Positions 1-8,379 of a stretch of DNA of 64,000 nucleotides are shown one piece after another (position 1 is the first letter of the stretch; each line of letters starts with the position of its first letter). A program made the translations under genes and the position numbers. The stretch is from contig CALMUP010000030.1 of the NCBI GenBank assembly GCA_937872895.1, positions 20,729-84,728 on the forward strand. The letters run 5' to 3'. The notes below the pieces were generated by a model, which saw only the letters and a program-made list of their open reading frames with translations, did no database searches and had not been told where the DNA came from. Source of the DNA: an uncultured Verrucomicrobiota bacterium (GTDB lineage Bacteria > Verrucomicrobiota > Kiritimatiellia > CAIVKH01).

Positions 1-933
1 CGCGCCGTCGGGGATGCGCACGCCGTTGGCGAAATGGTTCAGGGCGCAGCGGCGTTCGGCGGTGGCCGGGTAGCCGTGGTCGCGCAGGGCGGCGGTGTAG
101 TCGTCGGCCAGGGTCTTCAGCGCGGGGGGGAGCGTGGCGAGGGTATAACGGTCCTGGTAGTTGCTGAACACGCCGCGTTCGGGATGGAAGCCGGAGAAGT
201 GGTAGAACACGAGGGGGGCGTCGTTGACGGTCACGCCGGCGGCGGTGCGGGCAAGGGAACGGGAGGGCAGGTTCCAGTAGGCGACGTTCCAGCCGGGGTC
301 GCGGCAGATGTGGGTGGAGGCGACGAACGACGGGGCGAACTCCATCCACTTCTGGTCGACGAACAGGCCGCGGGCGAAATCGACCACGCAGTCGTCGGTC
401 AGCTTGCGTTGCCACCAGCGGACGAAGTGTTCGGTGGCGGGGGTCCAGCGGAAGGCGGCGAAGCCGAGGTTGTAGGTGCCGCACTGGAGGATCTCGCGGT
501 CGCTGGGGCGGCGGTCGTCGGCATAGCCTTCGGTGATGTGCGGGGTCAGCACGATCTCATGGGTGTCGAGCAGGCGCTGGAGGCCGTCGAGGGAATGGTA
601 CAGGCGGATGTCGGGATCGAAGTAGAGGATGCGTTCGTAGCCGCGGCGGGCGAGGGCTTCGATGATGAACGGTTTGATGGCGGTGCTCAGTTCGAGCAGG
701 GTGTACTTGAACAGGAAGGCGGGGCGGTCGGGCAGGTCGAGGGCGTCGAGCGGGAGGATCTGGAAGGGCTCGGCGGCGGGGTCGACGCTGCCGGGGGCAT
801 CGCACAGGCCGAGCCAGCGGTCGGCGTGGGGGGCGTGGGTCGCGGCGCTCGCCATCAGGGTCCGCACAAAGTGCAGGTAGTTGCCGGCGGCGATGGTGAA
901 CAGGGCGGTTTTCGGCGGGGAGGCGTCGGTCAC
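1..933 (-). CDS. GT-A-like glycosyltransferase, C-terminus cut by window edge
   Basis: The reverse strand is open from a GTG at 933 to the window edge (311 codons, no stop), so the C-terminus is missing. The start has a GGAG about 8 nt upstream and lies 3 nt after the stop of the upstream gene, so the two are probably co-transcribed. Around residue 105 the protein reads ERILYFDPDIRLY, a DxD-type motif after a hydrophobic strand, as in nucleotide-sugar-binding GT-A glycosyltransferases. Nearby YNLGFAAF and a late FYHFSGFHPERG segment resemble GT8-like proteins of surface polysaccharide loci. No signal peptide is seen, so it is probably cytoplasmic and builds a glycan. The sugar and acceptor are unknown. 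Confidence 0.7.
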   Translation of the reverse strand, partial: MTDASPPKTALFTIAAGNYLHFVRTLMASAATHAPHADRWLGLCDAPGSVDPAAEPFQILPLDALDLPDRPAFLFKYTLLELSTAIKPFIIEALARRGYERILYFDPDIRLYHSLDGLQRLLDTHEIVLTPHITEGYADDRRPSDREILQCGTYNLGFAAFRWTPATEHFVRWWQRKLTDDCVVDFARGLFVDQKWMEFAPSFVASTHICRDPGWNVAYWNLPSRSLARTAAGVTVNDAPLVFYHFSGFHPERGVFSNYQDRYTLATLPPALKTLADDYTAALRDHGYPATAERRCALNHFANGVRIPDGA

Positions 934-936
934 GCG

Positions 937-1641
937 TCACTCCGTGGCGGGTGGGCCGTTGGTCGGGAAGGGGAACGGCAGGGCGATGTTGGTCCTCTGC
1001 TCGGGATGGAGGCGCAGGGCTTCCTCGATGCCGGGGCCGAGGCTGCCTTCGGGGATCTCGACGGGGATGGCGAGTTCGGGGTGTTCGGCGAGCATGGCTT
1101 CGATGCCGGGGCCGCGGCCGGTGACGACCATATCGGCGATGGCGCGGTATTCGGGGTTTTCGCGGAGCAGGCGTTCGATGGTTTCGCCGCGGCCGACGGC
1201 GGGAGGCGGGGCGGTGAGGGGGAACTTGATCAGGCCGTCCTCGACGGCGTTGGGGAACTCGGCGAGGAACCGTTCGATGGCTTCGCCGCGGAAGAACTGC
1301 GGATCGTAGTCGACCTGCTGGGTCAGGGTCGCGTTGGGATCCTTCTCGAGCTGGAGGGTGCAGAAGTCGTTGCCGAGCTGGAGCACGACGGTTTCCTGGT
1401 CGTAGTTCGCCTCGACGACGAGGATGTCGCCGGCGGCTTCGCCGGGGGAGAGCAGGTAGCTGCGGTTGTCGCGGGTGTCCACGAAACCGATCTTCACGGA
1501 ATCGTTCAGCTCGATCAGCGCCGAGATGCGGATCATCCCGTTGAAGCAGGTCAGTGTGCCGGTTTCGTCCGGAACGGCGGGAACCTGGGCGGAGGCGGAC
1601 AGGCAACCGGCCATCAACAAACTGGCAAGGAAAACGCGCAT
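937..1641 (-). CDS. Secreted protein with four short C-terminal helical repeats
   Basis: About 234 aa. I chose the internal ATG at 1641 because it begins a clean signal peptide (MRVFLASLLMAGCLSASA, then Q); an in-frame start 36 nt upstream would put extra charged residues before it. The Cys in LMAGC could make it a lipoprotein, but cleavage at SASA|Q fits equally well. The middle looks beta-rich. The C-terminal half holds four imperfect copies of a G-x-x-IE-x-hL-x-x-x-P-E pattern (RGEAIERFLAEFP, RGETIERLLRENP, RGPGIEAMLAEHP, LGPGIEEALRLHP). I do not recognise the family. It sits 3 nt upstream of the glycosyltransferase gene, which hints at an envelope role, but no function can be assigned. 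Confidence 0.75.
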   Translation of the reverse strand: MRVFLASLLMAGCLSASAQVPAVPDETGTLTCFNGMIRISALIELNDSVKIGFVDTRDNRSYLLSPGEAAGDILVVEANYDQETVVLQLGNDFCTLQLEKDPNATLTQQVDYDPQFFRGEAIERFLAEFPNAVEDGLIKFPLTAPPPAVGRGETIERLLRENPEYRAIADMVVTGRGPGIEAMLAEHPELAIPVEIPEGSLGPGIEEALRLHPEQRTNIALPFPFPTNGPPATE

Positions 1642-1769
1642 GGGCAGGGTTATAGCCTTTCGGGCGGTGAGGGACAAGCATGGGTGTGGGCGGGGGAGGA
1701 AGAGGGTTAATCACCCGGTCCGCTGCACGGACCTAGAGGACACGGAGAACACGGAGGGAGGAGGGAGGA

Positions 1770-2610
1770 TTACTACGAAACACGCGAAATACGCGAAAAA
1801 ATGGTGAGAAATCCCTGTAGCCGGGACCGGTGGTGTGGTCCCGGTGTAAAGAAGATCAGGAGGACGGGATCACCGATCCCGTCTACAGGGAAGAAAATCG
1901 GAACCGCGGATTTCGCGGAGGACGCGGATGACGATTTTCTGTAGTTCCGGCGTTGTACGCCGGAAGTGGATGGAACGAGGATATTGAACTACGGAACACG
2001 CTGAATACACGGAACGATATGGGCGACGTCGGGTACGAGCCTCCTGTAGGCGGGATCGGTGATCCCGCTGAAGCGGAACGGAGGATGAACTACGAAACAC
2101 GCGAAATACGCGAAAAATGGTGAGAAATCCCTGTAGCCGGGACCGGTGGTGTGGTCCCGGTGTGAAGAAGATCAGGAAGACGGGATCACCGATCCCGTCT
2201 ACAGGGCGGTTGATGGTGGAGCCGTAGCGATTACGATGACGAGGAAGAACGGTTTTCTGTAGTTCCGGCGTTGTACGCCGGAAGTGGATGGAACGAGGAG
2301 ATTGAACTACGGAACACGCGAAATACGCGAAAAATGGTGAGAAATCCCTGTAGCCGGGACCGGTGGTGTGGTCCCGGTGTAAAGAAGATCAGGAAGACGG
2401 GATCACCGATCCCGTCTACAGGGCAGTTGATGGTGGAGGGAACGTGGGTGATTACGATTAGGATGACGATGCCGAGGAAGAACGGTTTTCTGTAGTTCCG
2501 GCGTTGTACACCGGACGCGGATGGAACGAGGAGATTGAACTACGAAACACGCGAAATACGCGAAAAATTGGTGAGAAGTCCCTGTAGCCGGGACCGGTGG
2601 TCCCGGTGGC
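1770..2610. repeat. Tandem array of composite units with GTAG-class REP hairpins
   Basis: Four copies of a composite unit begin near 1773, 2090, 2307 and 2540 (spacing about 317, 217 and 233 nt). Each has an AT-richer module with ACGCGAAATACGCGAAAA, a hairpin headed CTGTAG (CCGGGACC-loop-GGTCCCGG, for example 1813-1844), in the first three copies an oppositely oriented hairpin (GACGGGATC-ACC-GATCCCGTC followed by TACAGGG, for example 1863-1890), and then a CTGTAG-headed hairpin TTCCGGCG-TTGTA-CGCCGGAA (for example 1939-1965). A further hairpin GCGGGATC-GGT-GATCCCGC lies at 2050-2068. A head tetranucleotide GTAG followed by a short stem-loop is the known architecture of REP elements mobilised by RAYT proteins. 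No gene is seen in 1678-2637; this array fills it. Confidence 0.85.
1902..1930 (+). repeat. CGCGGAT periodic repeat, copy 1
   Basis: AACCGCGGAT is followed by further CGCGGA(T/G) cores at about 10-nt spacing. The same 29-30 nt pattern occurs on the opposite strand at 14865-14894 and 47869-47897, always outside genes. Function unknown. Confidence 0.6.
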
Positions 2611-2637
2611 TGAAGATCCGGAATCCGGGAAGAATCC

Positions 2638-3120
2638 TCATGCATGCGGATGATCGAAATCAATGTGCCCTTGAAACGTCCATGCGGAGGGTTCCGTGAC
2701 CAGGCCTGCACGCACGGGATTCTGGCGCACGTATTCCCATTTTTCCGCGTAGGATTCGTCGGAACGCAGGACATGATCAAAAAACTGCGGTTGCCAAACC
2801 GGGGATCCGGATGCCTTGGCGGCGATCACCGCTTTGGCGGTCCACTGCTTCCATGCCTGCATGAACTGGTTCAGGGTCTTGGCCGATGCTTGAGAGGACT
2901 CGGTACAAAAGAAATGAACGTGATCGGGCATGATGACGAACCGACCAATCAACCAACCGTGTCGCTCGCGCGCCGAGGTCCATTCCTTCGCCAGGATCGA
3001 AGCAACCACATCGTTGTTCAGGATGGCCCGTCGCTGATGCGTGCATGTGGTGATGAAATAGATGGGTTGGGGCACCACCACGCGGCTCAAGCGGCGAAGG
3101 CGGGTGTGTAGGGCTTCCAT
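2638..3120 (-). CDS. REP-associated tyrosine transposase (RAYT), GTAG class
   Basis: 160 aa, normal for a single-domain Y1/HUH transposase. The metal-binding HxH lies in VIMPDHVHFF (His67, His69), and the catalytic tyrosine is Tyr130 in EKWEYVRQNPVRAG, the YxxxNP motif typical of RAYTs. N-terminal IYFITTCTHQRRAIL is the usual first strand. The gene sits inside a cluster of CTGTAG-headed hairpins (array at 1770-2610 upstream in coordinates; further copies at 3163-3390), the expected relation between a RAYT and its REP substrates, which such enzymes nick and move as single-stranded DNA. No strong ribosome-binding site is visible. The gene looks intact. It is only distantly similar to the two RAYTs at 17-19 kb. 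Confidence 0.9.
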   Translation of the reverse strand: MEALHTRLRRLSRVVVPQPIYFITTCTHQRRAILNNDVVASILAKEWTSARERHGWLIGRFVIMPDHVHFFCTESSQASAKTLNQFMQAWKQWTAKAVIAAKASGSPVWQPQFFDHVLRSDESYAEKWEYVRQNPVRAGLVTEPSAWTFQGHIDFDHPHA

Positions 3121-3162
3121 CGACTTAACGTGTCAAGCCATGGTGTGATCGGTCAAGTGTGG

Positions 3163-3375
3163 AGGACGGGATCACCGATCCCGTCTACAGGGCTGAAATT
3201 GCGCATGGCGATGGAGAAGGACCATGTGGTTGGAGGAATCCCCTGTAGCCGGGACCGGTGGTCCCGGTATGATGAGGATCCGGAGGACGGGATCACCGAT
3301 CCCGTCTACAGAGCGGTTGATGGTGGAGTGATAGGAGAAATCCTCCTGTAGGCGGGATCGACTCCCGGCTACAGG
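3163..3375. repeat. GTAG-class REP hairpins downstream of the hydrolase gene
   Basis: Four more REP units: GACGGGATC-ACC-GATCCCGTC followed by TACAGGG near 3163-3191; CCCTGTAG plus CCGGGACC-GGT-GGTCCCGG near 3241-3269; another GACGGGATC unit near 3283-3311; and a decayed unit at about 3342-3375 flanked by CTGTAG and CTACAG. The last overlaps the hydrolase stop codon. Alternating orientation makes these BIME-like. Confidence 0.8.
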
Positions 3376-4205
3376 CCGGTGATCCAGCGGAGGCAGGTTT
3401 CGGCGCAGGTGGATTCCTGGCCGTGGAAGCTGTGGTCGGCGTCGGGGATGATGGCGCGGGTAAAGGCGCGGGAGCGGGTCTTGGCCTGCAGGATCGCGGC
3501 GGCTTCATGAACCGGGATGCAGGCATATTGTTCGTTTTCCGGGAAGACCGCGAGTATCGGCAGGGTGACGCGGCGGAAGGTCGTCATCGGTCCGGCGAGG
3601 TGGAAGAGGCGCGCTTCGGTCTGGGTGGGATCGACCGCGCTGAGGAAACGCCGGGCGGTGAAACCGAGGCATTTCGGGGGAAGTTTGGTGTCGCCCTTGC
3701 CGCGGGCCACGAGGTCGCGGGCCTTGGCGAGCCAGGTCGGGTAGGTGCGGCCGAGGTCGCGCTGGGCGATGGCGAGGTCGTCGCCGAGGGCGGCGAGGAT
3801 GAGGCCCTTGACCAGCGGATCGCGGCGGCGGGCGGCGTGGTAGGTGATCTTCTGGCAGCCGGTGCTGTGGCCGAGCAGGACCACGCGGCGGTAGCCTTGC
3901 TGGCGGGCGAAGGCGAGGGCGGCGTCGATGTCGGCCAGGCAATCGGTGAAGCGTTCGTCGGCCACGTCGCCTTCGCAGCCGCGGTTGTTGAAGGTCAGGA
4001 CATCGATGCCGCGGCGCGGGCCGGTGGCGAGAAAGGCTTTCTTGAATTTCGACTTGTAGAAGTTGCTGCCCATGCCGTGCACGAAGATCAGCAGGGTGGC
4101 GGCGCGGCGGAGTCCGGTGGTCCAGAATCCGTCGAGGGTGCGTTTGGTTCCGACGGGCGAGAGGGTAACCAGCGTGCCGGGAATCATGCGCGCGGCGGTG
4201 TTCAT
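3369..4205 (-). CDS. Alpha/beta hydrolase, serine hydrolase fold
   Basis: 278 aa. The oxyanion segment LIFVHGMGSNFYKSK follows an N-terminal beta region; the nucleophile elbow is GHSTG near residue 125 (Ser); the C-terminal DADHSFHG supplies a probable catalytic His. The order of motifs and the NNRGC segment resemble the DUF1749/SidJ-like esterase group. No signal peptide, so probably a cytoplasmic esterase or lipase of unknown substrate. Its ATG overlaps the ribF stop by 4 bp (ATGA), so it is the last gene of the nusA-infB-rbfA-truB-ribF operon. Its TAG stop is formed by the CTGTAG head of a REP element, so the natural C-terminus may have been altered by REP insertion. Confidence 0.82.
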   Translation of the reverse strand: MNTAARMIPGTLVTLSPVGTKRTLDGFWTTGLRRAATLLIFVHGMGSNFYKSKFKKAFLATGPRRGIDVLTFNNRGCEGDVADERFTDCLADIDAALAFARQQGYRRVVLLGHSTGCQKITYHAARRRDPLVKGLILAALGDDLAIAQRDLGRTYPTWLAKARDLVARGKGDTKLPPKCLGFTARRFLSAVDPTQTEARLFHLAGPMTTFRRVTLPILAVFPENEQYACIPVHEAAAILQAKTRSRAFTRAIIPDADHSFHGQESTCAETCLRWITGL

Positions 4206-5119
4206 GCGAGCAGGCTCCGGATCGCGGCGACATCGTCGCGGATCTGCTGGATCAAATCGGCCTCGCGGGTGAAGCGGCGGTCGTCGTCGCGGATTTTCCG
4301 GATGAAGGCGACGTCGAGTTCCCGTCCGTAGAGGTCGCCGGTGTAGTCGATCAGGTGGACTTCCAGGGCGCCGTGTTGCGGTTCGGGTTGGGCGGGCAGG
4401 TAGAGGGCGCCGGGGTGGGGGTGGCCATCGAGGGTAACCCGGGCGGCGTAGATGCCGGAGGGCGGGATGGCGCAGCCGCGCACATCGAGGTTCGCGGTGG
4501 GAAAGCCGAGGCGGCGGCCGCGCTTCTGGCCGTGGATCACCGCGCCGCGCACGGCGTGGGGGCGGCCGAGCAGGGCGGTGGCTTCATCGAGATCGCCGCG
4601 GGCGATGGCCTCGCGGATGCGGGTGCTGGAGACGGGCGACGCGCCACTCAGCACCGGGGTCGCGGCGGCGACATCGAGGTTGCGTTGGGCGGCCAGTTCG
4701 CGCAGCAAGGCGACATTGCCCTTGGCCTGGCGGCCGAAGCGCCAGTTTTCGCCGATGACCAGGCCGCGCAGGAGCGGGAGCCGTTCGAGCAGGTGGTCGA
4801 GGAAGGCGGCGGGTTCGAGGGCGGCGAAATCGTGGGTGAACGGGATGACCATTGCGCCGGCGAGGCCGAGGCCGGCGGCGAGGTCGAGCTTGAGGGGCAG
4901 GGTGGTCAGCAGGGCGGGGGCGGCGGACGGTTGGACGATGCGCAGCGGGTGGGGGTCGAAGGTCATCAGCCACGGTTCGGCGCCGAGGGCGGTGGCGCGT
5001 TCGTGGCAGAGGCGGATCACCTGTTGGTGGCCGCGGTGCACACCGTCGAACACACCGGCCGCGGCGACCACCGGGCGGCGGATCGAGGCGAGTTGGTCGA
5101 GCGTGCGCAGGACGTGCAT
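4202..5119 (-). CDS. ribF: Bifunctional riboflavin kinase / FAD synthetase
   Basis: 305 aa, normal length. It phosphorylates riboflavin to FMN and adenylylates FMN to FAD. The N-terminal nucleotidyltransferase domain shows AAGVFDGVHRGHQ near residue 20 and VSSTRIREAI near 166; the C-terminal kinase domain shows LGFPTANL near 205 and LEVHLIDYTGDLYG near 255, with the conserved Glu of LEVH. The usual NxGxxPTF segment between them is replaced by LYLPAQPEPQ, which is unusual. GAGG lies about 8 nt before the ATG. The gene follows truB by 9 nt and overlaps the hydrolase start by 4 bp. The truB-ribF order is common in bacteria. Confidence 0.92.
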   Translation of the reverse strand: MHVLRTLDQLASIRRPVVAAAGVFDGVHRGHQQVIRLCHERATALGAEPWLMTFDPHPLRIVQPSAAPALLTTLPLKLDLAAGLGLAGAMVIPFTHDFAALEPAAFLDHLLERLPLLRGLVIGENWRFGRQAKGNVALLRELAAQRNLDVAAATPVLSGASPVSSTRIREAIARGDLDEATALLGRPHAVRGAVIHGQKRGRRLGFPTANLDVRGCAIPPSGIYAARVTLDGHPHPGALYLPAQPEPQHGALEVHLIDYTGDLYGRELDVAFIRKIRDDDRRFTREADLIQQIRDDVAAIRSLLA

Positions 5120-5128
5120 GGCCGTACC

Positions 5129-5872
5129 TCAAGCGAGCAGGGCGGGCACCTGGCGGATCGGGATGATGCGTTGCAGGAAGGCGGCGGGATCGAGCGCGAG
5201 CAGGTCGGGCAGGGTGATCGCGTCGTCGATCGAGAAGTTCCCCGAGCGGGTGCGGCGCAGCGCCTTCAGGTGGGCGCCGCAGCCGAGTTCCTCGCCGATG
5301 TCGGCGCAGAGGGTGCGGACGTAGGTGCCCTTGGTGCAGCGCAGGGTAAAGGCGGCCTCGTCGCCGGTCTTGCCGTTCAGTTGGAACTGGTACACGTGGA
5401 TGAAGCGGGCTTCGCGCTCGATGGTTTCGCCCTTGCGGGCGAGTTTGTAGAGCGGCACGCCGTTTTTCTTCACGGCGGAAACCATCGGCGGGGTCTGCAT
5501 CTGGTCGCCGATGCGTTTGGTCATTTGTTCGCGGAGCAGGTCCTCGGTCACATGGACGGCGGAACGTTCCTCGATCACCTGGCCGTCGGCGTCCTGCGAG
5601 TCGGTGCTGATGCCGAGGCGCATCACGCCCTCGTAGGTCTTGTCGGAGCCCATGATCCGGTCGGACAGGCGGGTGCCGCGGCCGACCAGCAGGATCAGCA
5701 GGCCGGTGGCCAGCGGGTCGAGGGTGCCGCCGTGGCCGACTTTTTTCAGGCGGAAGTGGTTGCGGACCTTCGCGACCACGTCGTGCGAGGTGAAGGTGGC
5801 GGGCTTGTCGATCAGCAGGACGCCGTCCCACGGGTCGAATTCGGTCGGCTGGTACGAGCGGAACTGGTTCAT
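5129..5872 (-). CDS. truB: tRNA pseudouridine(55) synthase TruB
   Basis: 247 aa. It makes pseudouridine 55 in the T-loop of tRNAs. The catalytic aspartate is in [12 protein letters not shown] near residue 55; VLLIDKP near the N-terminus, [10 protein letters not shown] and the KGTYVRTL segment are the other family motifs. The C-terminal PUA region is short, so this is a compact TruB. Its ATG overlaps the rbfA stop by 4 bp (ATGA), implying translational coupling in the nusA-infB-rbfA-truB operon, a conserved bacterial order. Confidence 0.96.
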   Translation of the reverse strand: MNQFRSYQPTEFDPWDGVLLIDKPATFTSHDVVAKVRNHFRLKKVGHGGTLDPLATGLLILLVGRGTRLSDRIMGSDKTYEGVMRLGISTDSQDADGQVIEERSAVHVTEDLLREQMTKRIGDQMQTPPMVSAVKKNGVPLYKLARKGETIEREARFIHVYQFQLNGKTGDEAAFTLRCTKGTYVRTLCADIGEELGCGAHLKALRRTRSGNFSIDDAITLPDLLALDPAAFLQRIIPIRQVPALLA

Positions 5873-6255
5873 GACGGCTCGTCCGGGCGGTCGGGGGAGG
5901 CGGGCGCCTCGTCCTCGAGGCGGGCCAGCAGGTTCAGGACGCGGTCGCCCTGTTCGATCGAGTGGTCCAGTTCGAAGTTCACGTGCGGGGTGTACTTCAG
6001 CACGACATGGCGGGCGATGTTGCCCTGGATCTCCTTGCGGTGCGACTTGATCAGGTTCAGCAACTGGTGCTGGCGGGCCTCGTCGCCGCGGATCGAGACG
6101 AACACGCGGGCGTTGCGGAGGTTGCTGGAGGTTTCCACGCGGGTCACGGTCACCGAGGCGATGTCGGCGCCGGGGTCGTTGATCACGCGGAACAGCGACT
6201 CGGCGATCTCCTGCTTCAGCAACTGATTCACGCGGGTGAGGCGGTCGATGGACAT
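5869..6255 (-). CDS. rbfA: 30S ribosome-binding factor A
   Basis: 128 aa. RbfA is a KH-fold factor for late 30S maturation and cold adaptation. I chose the ATG at 6255 (MSIDRLTRVNQLLKQEI), the typical N-terminus, not an upstream in-frame ATG that would add 42 basic residues. SVTRVETSSNLRNARVFVSI and LKYTPHVNFELDHSIEQGDR match the family core. It lies 35 nt after infB and overlaps truB by 4 bp. Confidence 0.94.
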   Translation of the reverse strand: MSIDRLTRVNQLLKQEIAESLFRVINDPGADIASVTVTRVETSSNLRNARVFVSIRGDEARQHQLLNLIKSHRKEIQGNIARHVVLKYTPHVNFELDHSIEQGDRVLNLLARLEDEAPASPDRPDEPS

Positions 6256-6290
6256 GGGGGGACCCTCTCTGCGCCGTGCCGCCGGAGCGG

Positions 6291-8369
6291 TTACAGCTGC
6301 TGGGCGATTTTTTCCACTTCGTAGAACTCGATCACGTCGCCGATTTCGAAATCGCCGAAGTGGTCGAGGCGGATGCCGCATTCCTGGCCTTCGCGGACTT
6401 CGCTGGCGTCGTTCTGGAACCGTTTCAGGTTCGAGACCGCACCCTCGAAGATCACATCGCCCTTGCGGCGCACGCGGGCGCGGGAGCGGGAGGTGACCTT
6501 GCCGCCGCGGACGATGCAGCCGGCGACCTTGCCCTTCTTGCCGAGGTCGAACACCTGCTTGATCTCCACGTTGCCGTGGGCGGTTTCGCGCAGGATCGGG
6601 TCGAGCATGCCGGACATGACATTCTTGATGTCATCCATCAGCTCGTAAATGATGTTGTACAGGCGGATCTCGATGCCTTCGCGCTTGGCCAGGCCGGTCA
6701 CGCCGTTTTCGGTGCTGGTGTGGAACCCGATGATGATCGCGTCGGAGGCGCTGGCCAGCAGCACATCGTTGCTGGTGATGTTGCCGACGCCGGTCAGCAG
6801 TGGTTTCACCGCGACCTTGGTGCTCTTGATGCCGTCGATGATATGCTGGATGGCTTCGATCGAGCCCTGGACGTCGGCCTTGATGATCACGCCGAGTTCC
6901 TTCTTCTCGCCGGTTTCGGCCTTTTGCATCAGGGCTTCGAGCGAGGCGCGGCGCGGGGCGCCGGTGGCCATTGCCTTCTCGCGGAGTTCCTGCTGGCGTT
7001 GCTCGGCGATGGCGCGGGCGGCGCGGTCGTCCTCCATCACGATGAATTCCGCGCCGGCTTCGGGAACGCCGGACAGGCCGAGGCACTTCACGGCGAACGA
7101 CGGGCCGGCTTCCTTCGTCTTCTTGCCGGTATCATCGATCAGCGCCTTTACCTTGCCCCAGTTCGGTCCGACGATGATGGCGTCGCCGAGGTGCAGCGTG
7201 CCGTTGCGGATCAGCAGGGAGGCGGTCGGGCCCATGCCGGGTTCGAGCTGGGCTTCGATGATGTAGCCCTGGGCGGTGGCCTTCGGGTCGGCCTTCAGTT
7301 CGAGGATTTCCGCCTGGAGGTTGATCATATCGAGCAGGTTGCTCACGCCTTCGCCGGTCAGCGCGCTCACCGGGCAGACGATGGTCGAGCCGCCCCAGTC
7401 TTCCGGAGCGAGGCCTTCGCCCTGCAACTGCTGCTTCACGCGGTCGGGGTTCGCGGCGCGGAGGTCGATCTTGTTGATCGCGACCATGATGCACACGCCG
7501 GAGGCCTTCGCGTGCTGGATGGCTTCGCGGGTCTGGGGCATCATGCCGTCCACCGCGTCGATGACAATCACCACGATGTCGGTCAGGTTCGCGCCGCGGG
7601 CGCGCATCTTGGTGAAGGCCTCGTGGCCGGGGGTGTCGAGGAAGGTGATTGGGCCGGTCGGGGTCGTTACCGTGTAGGCGCCGATGTGCTGGGTGATGCC
7701 GCCGTCTTCGCCGGCGGCGACCTTCGAGTTGCGGATGCGGTCGAGCAGCGAGGTTTTGCCGTGGTCGACGTGGCCCATGAAGGCCACGACGGGCGGGCGG
7801 ACTACCGAGGCGGCGGTGACGTCGGCCTTCTTTTTTGCCTCCTCCTCCACCTTCTTCGGGGCGGGCGGCGGGGGTTTGGGGGCCTTCTTCTCAAGCTCGA
7901 CGGTAAATCCGTGTTTCTCGGCCAGGGCCTGGATCGTCTTCAGTTCGATCTTCTGGTTGATCGAGGCGAAGATGTTCATGCCCATGAGTTGGGCGATCAG
8001 CAGGTTCGGCTTCAGGCCCATCATGTCGGCCAGGTCGCGCACGACCATCGGCGGCTTCACGATCAGGGTCTTCGAAGCCGGGCCGGCGGGTTGGGCGGGC
8101 GCAGCCGGTTCCGGGGCGGTTTCAGTCGCCACGGCGGCGGTCGGGGTTTCCTTCGCGGGGGCTGGGGCGGCCACGGCAGCGGGAGACGGTGCCGGGGCTG
8201 CGGGGGCCGCCGCGGCTTTGGGTGACATCAGGGCGCGGGCATGGCGCACCTGCTCTTCGGTCAGGTTCGCCATGTGGGTTTTCAGGTCAAGCTTCAACGA
8301 GGCGTTGAGCTTGTCCATGATGTCCTTGCCGCTGACGTTCAGTTCTTTAGCTAGTTCGTGTACTCTCAT
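6291..8369 (-). CDS. infB: Translation initiation factor IF-2
   Basis: 692 aa, short for IF-2 because the Ala/Pro-rich linker (residues about 50-100) is compact. IF-2 is the GTPase that places initiator fMet-tRNA on the 30S subunit and promotes 50S joining. N-terminal [21 protein letters not shown] is the IF2N domain, and a second IF2N-like segment precedes the G domain. G1 is GHVDHGKT (199-206), G3 is DTPGHEAF, G4 is NKID and G5 is SALTG. Domain II with [17 protein letters not shown] and the C-terminal fMet-tRNA-binding domain ending at [12 protein letters not shown] are complete. It starts 10 nt after the nusA stop. Confidence 0.97.
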   Translation of the reverse strand: MRVHELAKELNVSGKDIMDKLNASLKLDLKTHMANLTEEQVRHARALMSPKAAAAPAAPAPSPAAVAAPAPAKETPTAAVATETAPEPAAPAQPAGPASKTLIVKPPMVVRDLADMMGLKPNLLIAQLMGMNIFASINQKIELKTIQALAEKHGFTVELEKKAPKPPPPAPKKVEEEAKKKADVTAASVVRPPVVAFMGHVDHGKTSLLDRIRNSKVAAGEDGGITQHIGAYTVTTPTGPITFLDTPGHEAFTKMRARGANLTDIVVIVIDAVDGMMPQTREAIQHAKASGVCIMVAINKIDLRAANPDRVKQQLQGEGLAPEDWGGSTIVCPVSALTGEGVSNLLDMINLQAEILELKADPKATAQGYIIEAQLEPGMGPTASLLIRNGTLHLGDAIIVGPNWGKVKALIDDTGKKTKEAGPSFAVKCLGLSGVPEAGAEFIVMEDDRAARAIAEQRQQELREKAMATGAPRRASLEALMQKAETGEKKELGVIIKADVQGSIEAIQHIIDGIKSTKVAVKPLLTGVGNITSNDVLLASASDAIIIGFHTSTENGVTGLAKREGIEIRLYNIIYELMDDIKNVMSGMLDPILRETAHGNVEIKQVFDLGKKGKVAGCIVRGGKVTSRSRARVRRKGDVIFEGAVSNLKRFQNDASEVREGQECGIRLDHFGDFEIGDVIEFYEVEKIAQQL

Positions 8370-8379
8370 GGTCCCGTTT

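Noticed and set aside
34..1710. Very long plus-strand open frame (558 codons) over the first two genes
   Set aside because: Gly/Val/Glu-rich composition and lack of motifs mark it as the antisense of GC-rich minus-strand genes, whose signal peptide and DxD motif are real.
1770..2610. CRISPR-like regular repetition
   Set aside because: Units are of unequal length, contain several different palindromes, and have no 24-40 bp repeat with unique spacers or cas genes.
1700..2640. Short ORFs inside the REP array
   Set aside because: They are made of repeated hairpin sequence, have no ribosome-binding sites and differ between array copies.
4355..6226. Plus-strand open frame of 623 codons over ribF, truB and rbfA
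   Set aside because: It is the antisense of three well-conserved genes and has no motif of its own. Similar long antisense frames over infB, nusA, HMG-CoA reductase and the RND pump gene were rejected for the same reason.
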